Part shown: one piece after another, positions 1-6,203 of the stretch
Numbering within the stretch: position 1 is the first letter of the stretch
Layout: every line of letters starts with the position of its first letter
DNA from: Hyphomicrobiales bacterium
GTDB lineage: Bacteria; Pseudomonadota; Alphaproteobacteria; Rhizobiales; Beijerinckiaceae
Assembly (NCBI GenBank): GCA_027489835.1
Contig: JAIXZF010000317.1
Span: forward strand, 1-6,203
DNA: 6,203 bases
Direction: 5' to 3'
The notes under the pieces: generated by a model
Databases searched by the model: none
Seen by the model: only the letters and a program-made list of their open reading frames with translations
Told to the model about the DNA's origin: nothing
Made by a program: the position numbers and the translations under genes

Positions 1-431
1 CGCGCCGCCTGGATGCCTTCCCATGTCGCCGCGACCTTGATCAGCACGCGCGAGCGGTCGACGCCCCGCGCCTCGTAGTCGGCGATCAGTGCGCGGCCCT
101 TGGCGATGCTGGCCTCTGTGTCGAAGGAGAGGTCCGCGTCGACCTCGGTCGAGACCCGGCCGGGCACCAGCTTGGAGAGCTCGGCGCCGAAGGTCACCGA
201 CAGCCGGTCGCACACCGCGCCGACGCGCGCCTGCTGCGTGCCGCCGGCCTTGCGGCCCCATTGCACCGCCTCGTCCAGCAGCCCGGCATAGGCGGGCATC
301 TCGGCCGCCTTGAGGATCAGCGTAGGGTTGGTGGTGCAGTCCACGGGCTTGAGGCGGCGGACGGCCTCGATGTCGCCGGTGTCGGCGACGATCGTGGTCA
401 TGGCGGCGAGTTGGGCGAGCTTCGAGGTCAT
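1..431 (-). CDS. tal: Transaldolase (class I, TalB-like), N-terminal part; 3' end outside window
   Basis: This cytoplasmic enzyme of the non-oxidative pentose phosphate pathway moves a dihydroxyacetone unit from sedoheptulose 7-phosphate to glyceraldehyde 3-phosphate through a Schiff-base lysine. The 143 complete codons visible align almost without gaps to E. coli TalB (recalled, not computed). Family signatures present are TTIVADTGD at residues 12-20, TTNPTLILKA at 33-42, LVPGRVSTEVDADLSFD at 88-104 and VLIKVAATWEGIQAA at 129-143. Known catalytic positions fall at identical numbers: Asp17, Asn35, Glu96 and the Schiff-base Lys132. The ATG at 429-431 is supported by that N-terminal match and by an AGGA Shine-Dalgarno element (438-441, minus strand) six bases upstream. 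TalB-type proteins are about 315 residues, so a little over half lies beyond the left edge. It is transcribed divergently from the ABC importer genes, and no functional link to them is evident. Confidence 0.96.
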   Translation of the reverse strand, partial: MTSKLAQLAAMTTIVADTGDIEAVRRLKPVDCTTNPTLILKAAEMPAYAGLLDEAVQWGRKAGGTQQARVGAVCDRLSVTFGAELSKLVPGRVSTEVDADLSFDTEASIAKGRALIADYEARGVDRSRVLIKVAATWEGIQAA

Positions 432-668
432 GTCGGGTCCTGGTTCTCGGCGCGGGCGCAGCCGGCCGATATGGCCATCGGACGGCATGCGCCTTTGCAC
501 ATAGGATGGAGCAGGGGCATTTGTCATCGGGATCCTGTCGCGCCTCCTGCGGTTCGCCAACGCCGCGGCCTGTCCCGCAGGTCCGCGCAGTCCTGCTCTT
601 TCATCGGAATGTCACGGGCTTTGCCTAGCGAGGGAGCCGGTTTATGACAGTGGCGGGAGACCAGCATC
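432..668. promoter_or_regulatory. Divergent intergenic region between tal and the ABC importer operon
   Basis: These 237 bases have no convincing gene and must carry promoters for both flanking units. For tal (minus strand), a weak sigma70-like pair is ATGACA (plus-strand tgtcat, 522-527) and TATGTG (plus-strand cacata, 498-503) with an 18-base spacer; the -10 matches the consensus at only three positions. For the importer (plus strand), TTGCCT at 621-626 is a possible -35, but no good -10 follows it. Small symmetries are present: the 8-bp palindrome ATGGCCAT inside a CCGAT/ATCGG inverted repeat, and GCAGG (577-581) facing CCTGC (592-596). None matches an operator I know, and no Fur-box-like or T-box-like sequence was seen. 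The promoter calls are tentative. Confidence 0.4.
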
Positions 669-1676
669 ATGATCAAGACGACCGGAAAGCCGACGAGCGG
701 CCGACATTGGGCGCTTGCCCTGTGCGCGGCAATGGCCATGGCCGCCGGCGCGGCCGAGGCGCAGGAAGGCAGGCTCCTCCTCTACACCAGCCAGCCCAAC
801 ACCGACGCGCAGCAGACCATCGACGCCTTCAAGGCCAGGCATCCCAAGGTCGAGGTGTCGTTCGTGCGCGACGGCACGCCGCGCATCATCGCCAAGCTGC
901 AGGCCGAGTTCGCCGCCGGCCAGCCGCAGCCCGACCTGCTGCTGATCGCCGACTCGGTCACCATGGAAGGGCTCAAGCGCGACAATCGCCTGCTCCCCCA
1001 TCCCGCCGCCGACGTCTCCGCCTACCCGGCGGAACTCCACGACAAGGACCGCACCTGGTTCTCCACCAAGCTCATCACCACCGGCATCGTCTACAATGTC
1101 CGCGCCGCCATGAAGCCGGCCTCTTGGATGGACCTCGCGCGCCCTGAAGCGAAGGGCCAGCTCGCCATGCCCTCGCCCCTCGCCTCCGGCGCGGCCCTGA
1201 TCCACACGGTGACGCTGGCGCGGAACCTCGGCGCGGGCTGGGGCTTCTACGAACAGCTCCAGAAGAACGGCGCCCTGGCGGCGGGCGGCAATGGCGACAT
1301 CCTGCGGCAGGTCGCGACAGGCGAGAAGATGTACGGCATGATCGTCGACTTCATGCCCATCCGCGAGAAGGCCAAGGGCGCCCCCGTGGAGTTCGTTGTG
1401 CCTGCCGAGGGCCTCTCGGCCGTCACCGAGCCGGTCGCGATCCTGAGCACGTCGAAGAACCCCGAGGCCGCAAGGGCTTTCGTCGATTTCGTCCTCTCGC
1501 GCGAGGGGCAGGAACTGGCTCGCAGGCAGGGCTATCTGCCCGCGCACCCCGCCGTGGCGCCGCCCGAGGGCTTCCCGCCGCGCGAAAGCCTCAAGCTGAT
1601 GGCCTTCGATCCGGCGGCCGCGCTGGCCGGCGAGGCGGCGAGCCGCAAGCGCTTCGCCGACATCTTCGGCCAGTGA
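669..1676 (+). CDS. ABC importer periplasmic substrate-binding protein (AfuA/Fe(III)-type family, substrate uncertain)
   Basis: This 335-residue protein is the likely ligand-capturing component of an ABC importer. Residues 1-31 look like a Sec signal peptide: a basic start, a hydrophobic Ala/Leu/Met core, and an A-E-A site predicting cleavage after Ala31. There is no lipobox, so a soluble periplasmic protein is expected. The mature protein opens with LLLYTSQPNTDAQQTIDAFK (36-55), typical of the binding-protein class that includes AfuA/FbpA-like ferric and organophosphonate binders. The C-terminal lobe has YGMIVDF (222-228), EPVAILS, and an EAARAFVDFVLSREGQ-type helix. The tandem tyrosines that bind iron in canonical FbpA are not apparent in the 221-230 region, so ferric iron is not established; polyamine, phosphonate or sugar-phosphate ligands are alternatives. 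The ATG at 669 has GGGAGA at 655-660, eight bases upstream. The permease gene follows after 31 bp, presumably in one operon. Class is secure; substrate is unknown. Confidence 0.88.
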   Translation: MIKTTGKPTSGRHWALALCAAMAMAAGAAEAQEGRLLLYTSQPNTDAQQTIDAFKARHPKVEVSFVRDGTPRIIAKLQAEFAAGQPQPDLLLIADSVTMEGLKRDNRLLPHPAADVSAYPAELHDKDRTWFSTKLITTGIVYNVRAAMKPASWMDLARPEAKGQLAMPSPLASGAALIHTVTLARNLGAGWGFYEQLQKNGALAAGGNGDILRQVATGEKMYGMIVDFMPIREKAKGAPVEFVVPAEGLSAVTEPVAILSTSKNPEAARAFVDFVLSREGQELARRQGYLPAHPAVAPPEGFPPRESLKLMAFDPAAALAGEAASRKRFADIFGQ

Positions 1677-1707
1677 GGCGAGGGGGGCCGCTCGTGGGCG
1701 GGGCGGC

Positions 1708-3453
1708 ATGACGCTGGCTCTGGATGCGGCCGTCCGGCCCGACAGCGCGCCGGCTGCCGGGTCCTGGCGCGAGCGCGGCGACGGGTGGCCCATCCTGCTG
1801 CTGCTGGTCCTCGCCATTGCCCTGTTCAGCATCCTGCCGCTCGGCCGGCTTCTCCTGACGGCGCTGGCGCCCGCCGGGTCGCTGTCGTTTGAAGCGATCC
1901 GCGAGCAGATCGCCAGCCGCGCGGCGGGCCTCGCCGCCTGGCGCACGCTGGAGACGGCCGGGCTCTCGTCCCTTGGGGCGCTGGCGCTCGGCGGCTCCTT
2001 CGCCCTGGCTCTCGCCGTCACCGATGTGCGGTCGAAGCGGGCCCTCGCCTTCCTCTTCGTCTTCTCGCTGATGGTCGCGCCGCAGGTCATCGCGCTCGCC
2101 TTCCTCAGCCTCGCGGGGCCGGCCTCGCCGGTGCTGGCGGCGCTGGGGCTCGCCTTGCCGCCCGGCACGCCCAACCCGCTGCTCAGCCGCGAAGGCGTCA
2201 TCCTCGTCATGGCGCTGCATCATGCACCGCTGGTCGCGATCACCATCTGGTCCGGCCTGCGCTTCCTGCCGCGCGGCGTGATCGAGGCCGCCCAATGCGA
2301 CGGCGCCACCCCCTGGCAGACGATCCGCCGCATCGTGCTGCCGCTGCTGCGCGGCAATCTGGTCGCCGCCGGCCTGCTGGCCTTCGTCGCCGGCGTCGGC
2401 AATTTCGGCATCCCGGCTCTCATGGGCATGCCGGTCAACTACCTGACGCTACCGACGCTGATCTACCGCCGCCTCACCAGTTTCGGGCCTTCGGTGCTGT
2501 CGGACATGGCGGCGCTGGCGCTGATCGTCGCGATCATCGCGGGCATCGGCACGGCCGTCGGCGCGCTGCTGATGCGCCGTGGCGTGGGCAAGGTCGACAT
2601 CGACCAGCGCATGACCCCGTTCGCGCCGCTTGGAGCCTGGCGACTGCCGGTCGAGGCGACGCTCTGGGCGCTGCTGGCCTTCAAGGTCGGCCTCCCCTTC
2701 CTCTCGCTGCTGGGCGATGCGCTGCGGCCCGCTCTCGGCGTGCCGCTCTCGCTTGCCACGGTCACGCCCGAAAAGTTCTGGGAGGTCCTCGTCAGGCAGG
2801 ACGTCACCACCCGGGCCTTCCGCAACTCGTTCCTGATGGCGGGCTGCGCGGCGCTCATCCTGTGCGGCCTGTCGATCGTCTTCGCCTATGTGCTGGAGCG
2901 TCGCCTGGCGCGCGCGCGTCCCGCCATCGAGGCGTTGATCGAGGCGCCTTACGCCTTGCCCGGCGTCGTGCTCGCGATCGCCTGCATCCTGCTCTTCCTC
3001 AAGCCGCTGCCGCTGGTCGGCGTCAGCATCTACGGCACGGCGGTGATCATCCTGTTCGCCTATCTGGCGCGCTTTCTCGCGCCGGCCCTCAAGCCGACGC
3101 TGGCCGCGATGGGCCAGATCGAGGCGCATCACGAGGAGGCCGCGCGCCTCGACGGGGCCACCTGGTGGCAGCTGATCCGCTTCATCGTCGCGCCGATCCT
3201 GCTGCCGGCCGCCAGCGCGGGCGCTCTGCTGGTCTTCCTCGTCGCCTTCAACGAGCTCACGGTCTCGGCCCTGCTCTGGTCGGCGGGCACTGAGACGCTC
3301 GGCGTCGTGCTGTTCAGCCTCAAGGAGAGCGGCCTCGCCGGCGAGGCGGCGGCCGTGGCCGTCAGCGCCAGCGCCGTGATTCTTGCCGTGATGCTGCTGC
3401 TCGACCGTCTGGCGAGCCGGCTGCCCGAGGGCGTCCTGCCCTGGAGGCCGTAA
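1708..3453 (+). CDS. ABC importer permease, fused two-domain (FbpB/AfuB-like)
   Basis: This 581-residue inner-membrane protein forms the transport channel. Two permease domains are fused in one chain, as is usual for the Fe(III)/thiamine-type importer permeases. The N-terminal half starts with a membrane segment at about 28-53 and carries the first EAA loop at 193-212 (EAA, Gly199, Ile209, Leu-Pro 211-212). The C-terminal half has its EAA loop at 477-496 (EAA, Gly483, Ile493, ending Ala-Pro). These loops dock on the ATPase. I count about a dozen hydrophobic segments, consistent with six per half plus linkers. The ATG at 1708 follows the binding-protein stop by 31 bp. Its upstream sequence is G-rich (GGGCGGGGCGGC) but lacks a clean Shine-Dalgarno, so the exact start is less certain than the family. 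No ATP-binding subunit gene follows; a small secreted-protein gene comes next. Confidence 0.92.
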   Translation: MTLALDAAVRPDSAPAAGSWRERGDGWPILLLLVLAIALFSILPLGRLLLTALAPAGSLSFEAIREQIASRAAGLAAWRTLETAGLSSLGALALGGSFALALAVTDVRSKRALAFLFVFSLMVAPQVIALAFLSLAGPASPVLAALGLALPPGTPNPLLSREGVILVMALHHAPLVAITIWSGLRFLPRGVIEAAQCDGATPWQTIRRIVLPLLRGNLVAAGLLAFVAGVGNFGIPALMGMPVNYLTLPTLIYRRLTSFGPSVLSDMAALALIVAIIAGIGTAVGALLMRRGVGKVDIDQRMTPFAPLGAWRLPVEATLWALLAFKVGLPFLSLLGDALRPALGVPLSLATVTPEKFWEVLVRQDVTTRAFRNSFLMAGCAALILCGLSIVFAYVLERRLARARPAIEALIEAPYALPGVVLAIACILLFLKPLPLVGVSIYGTAVIILFAYLARFLAPALKPTLAAMGQIEAHHEEAARLDGATWWQLIRFIVAPILLPAASAGALLVFLVAFNELTVSALLWSAGTETLGVVLFSLKESGLAGEAAAVAVSASAVILAVMLLLDRLASRLPEGVLPWRP

Positions 3454-3527
3454 CGTCAGTAATGCCCCTTACTTGCCAGTCAAACACGCGTTGCTAGCGT
3501 TTGGCGTCGAGAATAAAGGGATAGACG
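3454..3527 (+). promoter_or_regulatory. Leader of the small secreted-protein gene, with imperfect inverted repeats
   Basis: This 74-bp gap is visibly richer in A+T than the flanking genes. AAGGG at 3516-3520 is a good Shine-Dalgarno seven bases before the ATG at 3528. Two symmetries are seen: AGTAA-TGCCCC-TTACT just after the permease stop, and CAAACACGC (3481-3489) facing GCGTTTG (3497-3503) with a two-base bulge. Neither is followed by a T run, so I do not call an intrinsic terminator. TTGCTA at 3491-3496 could be a -35, but the best -10 at 17 bases (TAAAGG) is poor and overlaps the ribosome site. The downstream gene may have its own promoter or be read through from the importer operon. Confidence 0.35.
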
Positions 3528-3920
3528 ATGAAGATACTGGGAATTCTGGCGGCAACTGCACTGGTGGCTTCACCTGCCCTTGCGTCGCACACCATCAGCA
3601 ACGTCGCGAAGTCCGGGCAGAGGATTCTCGTCACCGACATGTTCTGGAGCGGGTCGGATTGCGCGGGCGCCGACATGACCTACCAGCTGGTCTCGCCGCC
3701 ATCCAATGGCACCGTGACGCAACGAAAGGCCCGTGAGGCGTTGAACTCGGCCAAGCTGAACATCTCGCCGCCAGCGCGATGCGAAGGCCGCGTCATCCCG
3801 ATCTCCTACGTGTCCTACCAGTCGAAGAAGGGCTACAAGGGCACCGACAGCTTCACCGTCCGCTGGACATCGGTGAACGGCGAGGTGCGTGAGCGCACCT
3901 ACACCGTGACGGTCGACTGA
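3528..3920 (+). CDS. Small secreted protein with Ig/cadherin-like C-terminal motif, function unknown
   Basis: This 130-residue protein has no function I can assign. Residues 1-19 form a clear Sec signal peptide (basic MK, hydrophobic core, S-P-A-L-A then Ser20), so the mature product of about 111 residues should be periplasmic or extracellular. It has two cysteines, Cys45 and Cys85, which could form a disulfide. The segment from SPPSNGTV (57-64) through SYVSYQSKKGYKGTDSFTVR (93-112) to the beta-rich TYTVTVD end resembles the 'NGTV ... GY.GTDSFT' pattern of bacterial Ig/cadherin-like domains. It is probably a single beta-sandwich domain. The start is supported by AAGGG seven bases upstream. 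G+C is about 62% by hand count, against roughly 70% or more in sampled neighbours, and codon choice is less biased. Its last 22 bp overlap the LysR gene on the other strand. Signal peptide and length make it a likely real gene. Confidence 0.82.
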   Translation: MKILGILAATALVASPALASHTISNVAKSGQRILVTDMFWSGSDCAGADMTYQLVSPPSNGTVTQRKAREALNSAKLNISPPARCEGRVIPISYVSYQSKKGYKGTDSFTVRWTSVNGEVRERTYTVTVD

Positions 3921-4846
3921 CGCGTCTCCAGCGAGGCCGCCGGGGTGGCCTCGCCCAGGAACGCCGCCTTGGCGGCCTTCGTCTCCCTGACGATGAAGTC
4001 CACCGTGGTGCGCACCCGCGCCACGTCCTTGAGGTCCGCATGGACCACGAGCCAGAAGGAGCGCTGGATGGCCACGCGCTGCGGCAGCACGGGCACCAGC
4101 CCGGCCTGCCGCTGGGCCATGAAGGCCGGCAGCACGCAGACCCCGCCCCCCGCCGCCGCCAGCGCCATCTGCGCGGTGAGGTTCGAGGACTGCGTCCGGG
4201 CGCGGAGGCCTTTCGAGACTTCGTCGAGATAGTCGAGCTCGGGCGTGAAGATCAGGTCGTCGATGTAGCCGATCACCGCGTGCCCGTGCAGGTCGTCGGG
4301 TTCCACGATGGCGGGGGCGGAGGCCAGATAGGACGGCGCGGCGTAGAGCCCCAGCCGGTAGTCGACCAGCTTGCGGGCGACGATCTTGCCCTCCTTGGGC
4401 GGCGCGAGCGTGATCGCCACGTCGGCCTCGCGCTTGGAGAGCGAGAGCAGGCGCGGCATGGCGACGAGCTGCAGCTCGAGCGCGGGCCAGGCCGCCATGA
4501 AGCGGGCCAGCCGGGGCGCGAGGAACGAGGTGCCGAAGCCGTCGGGCGCGCCGATCCTGACCACGCCCGACAGCGCCATGTCCGCGCCGCCGATCTCGCT
4601 CTGGATCGAGAGCGCGTCGGTCTCCATGCTCTCGGCCCGGGCCATCAGGCGCTCGCCATGCGCGGTCAGCGCGTAGCCCTGGGGCCGGCGCTCGAACAGC
4701 TTGGCCTTGAGCGAGGTCTCCAGCGAGGAGATGCGCCGCGACACGGTGGCGTGGTCGGCGCCGAGACGCCGCGCGGCGGAGGTCAGCCGGCCCGAGCGGG
4801 CGACCGCGAGGAAGAACCTGAGATCGTCCCAGTCGAACCGTTCCAT
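3899..4846 (-). CDS. LysR-family transcriptional regulator, probable regulator of mmsA
   Basis: This 315-residue protein has the standard LysR layout. The N-terminal winged helix-turn-helix covers about residues 5-65: WDDLRFFLAVARSGRLTSAA, then DHATVSRRISSLE (31-43), and the wing LFERRPQGYALTAHGE (50-65). A linker helix follows to about 90, then an effector-binding domain from about 94 (SGVVRIGAPDGFG) to about 290. The N-terminal wording is typical of the large LysR group whose members begin 'WDDLRFFLAVAR'. The ATG at 4844-4846 puts the HTH at the usual distance from the N terminus; upstream is only a G/A-rich GGACGGG, a modest ribosome site. The gene is divergent from mmsA across 137 bp, the classic arrangement for a LysR protein controlling its neighbour. 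The inducer is unknown; a valine or inositol breakdown intermediate is a reasonable guess. The stop TAG (3899-3901) lies inside the facing small gene. Confidence 0.93.
   Translation of the reverse strand: MERFDWDDLRFFLAVARSGRLTSAARRLGADHATVSRRISSLETSLKAKLFERRPQGYALTAHGERLMARAESMETDALSIQSEIGGADMALSGVVRIGAPDGFGTSFLAPRLARFMAAWPALELQLVAMPRLLSLSKREADVAITLAPPKEGKIVARKLVDYRLGLYAAPSYLASAPAIVEPDDLHGHAVIGYIDDLIFTPELDYLDEVSKGLRARTQSSNLTAQMALAAAGGGVCVLPAFMAQRQAGLVPVLPQRVAIQRSFWLVVHADLKDVARVRTTVDFIVRETKAAKAAFLGEATPAASLETRQSTVTV
3931..3954. terminator. Perfect 8-bp inverted repeat at the convergent gene junction (possible bidirectional transcript-end hairpin)
   Basis: GCGAGGCC at 3931-3938 is the exact reverse complement of GGCCTCGC at 3947-3954, with an 8-base loop. 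It begins 11 bases after the stop of the small secreted-protein gene and lies inside the 3' end of the oppositely oriented LysR gene. The stem is almost all G:C and would be stable in RNA from either strand. There is no T run on either side, so it is not a canonical Rho-independent terminator. It may stabilise the 3' end or slow polymerase, or be chance symmetry in GC-rich coding DNA. Confidence 0.35.
3963..3976. repeat. Second short inverted repeat beside the junction hairpin
   Basis: GCCGCC (3963-3968) and GGCGGC (3971-3976) are perfect reverse complements separated by TT, so a folded form would be a 5-bp stem with a 4-base loop. It sits 8 bases from the larger hairpin at 3931-3954 and inside LysR coding sequence. 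Short GC palindromes are common by chance in DNA of this composition; its only notable aspect is closeness to the other hairpin. Confidence 0.3.
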
Positions 4847-4983
4847 CCCGTCCGATCCCGCATTGTTGCACAGGCTTCATTCGGTCTTACCCCTAGCCGT
4901 GCGCAAATGGCAATGTTACGGGGTGACGCCTTGGCGCGGGGCATGCCTCTTCGCCTCGCCAGACGCTTCCGGGAGGACAGGAC
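4847..4983. promoter_or_regulatory. lysR-mmsA divergent control region
   Basis: This 137-bp region should hold both promoters and the LysR operator. For lysR (minus strand), TTGCCA (plus-strand tggcaa, 4908-4913) and TAAGAC (plus-strand gtctta, 4884-4889) have an 18-base spacer; the -35 matches consensus at five of six positions, the -10 at three. A larger imperfect inverted repeat spans the region: CATTG-TTGCAC (4861-4871) facing GTGCGCAA and then CAATG (4899-4915). The mmsA ribosome site is strong, GGGAGGA at 4971-4977, seven bases before its ATG. I could not identify a convincing mmsA core promoter, which would fit an activator-dependent promoter. Confidence 0.5.
4867..4879. promoter_or_regulatory. 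Candidate LysR-type T-N11-A operator box
   Basis: The 13-mer TGCACAGGCTTCA has the T-N11-A form used by many LysR-type regulators, with a partial dyad (TG.A facing T.CA). It lies just downstream of the proposed lysR -10 and within the left arm of the larger inverted repeat, a position suited to autorepression of lysR and control of mmsA. The motif is short and degenerate, so this is a tentative call. Confidence 0.3.

Positions 4984-6203
<1,220 letters not shown>

Noticed and set aside
577..596. GCAGG/CCTGC inverted repeat followed by CTCTTTC, considered as a terminator
   Set aside because: Only five base pairs with a 10-base loop, located between two divergent gene starts where a terminator is not expected.
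642..2210. Long open frame of 522 codons on the minus strand, antisense to the importer genes
   Set aside because: Its product is an Arg/Gly/Ala-rich composition with no domain, typical of a high-GC antisense shadow. The plus strand here encodes two recognisable transporter proteins.
2295..3293. 332-codon plus-strand frame inside the permease
   Set aside because: It is Arg/Ala/Gly-rich with no family resemblance and lies wholly inside the permease gene in another frame.
3454..3475. AGTAA-TGCCCC-TTACT symmetry after the permease stop, considered as a terminator
   Set aside because: The stem is five mostly A:T pairs with no T run after it, too weak to call.
3570..4880. 436-codon minus-strand frame overlapping the LysR gene
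   Set aside because: It is a different frame from the LysR protein, with low-complexity Arg/Ala/Pro content; the LysR frame has clear HTH and effector-domain signatures.

Overview
This is a high-GC, gene-dense chromosomal segment. A 60-base sample inside the permease gene is 73% G+C by hand count. The protein families, codon use and gene style suggest an alphaproteobacterium, probably of the Rhizobiales/Hyphomicrobiales. That placement is inferred from family resemblance, not from a marker gene. No phage, transposon, CRISPR, tRNA or rRNA feature is visible, and the window looks like ordinary metabolic and transport chromosome.

Layout from left to right. (1) The 5' part of a class I transaldolase gene on the minus strand (1-431), cut by the left edge. 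(2) A 237-bp divergent intergenic region (432-668). (3) A plus-strand transport operon: a periplasmic substrate-binding protein (669-1676) and, 31 bp later, a fused two-domain inner-membrane permease (1708-3453) of the Fe(III)/AfuA-FbpB-like ABC importer class. No ATPase gene lies next to them. (4) A 74-bp gap, then a small secreted protein gene (3528-3920) with an Ig/cadherin-like C-terminal motif and lower G+C (about 62%). (5) A minus-strand LysR-family regulator (3899-4846) whose 3' end overlaps that gene tail-to-tail by 22 bp. (6) A 137-bp divergent control region (4847-4983). (7) The 5' four-fifths of a CoA-acylating methylmalonate-semialdehyde dehydrogenase gene, mmsA (4984 to the right edge).

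Functionally there are three units: the pentose-phosphate enzyme transaldolase; an importer whose substrate cannot be fixed from sequence and whose ATPase must be encoded elsewhere; and a regulator plus enzyme pair in which LysR very probably controls valine or myo-inositol catabolism through mmsA. The small secreted protein between the importer and the LysR gene has no assignable role.

I did not find a clear new biological system. The points most worth checking are the missing ATPase, the lower-GC secreted protein in the place where an ATPase gene would often sit, and the compact convergent junction, where one DNA segment encodes Thr-Val-Thr-Val on both strands beside a perfect 8-bp inverted repeat.
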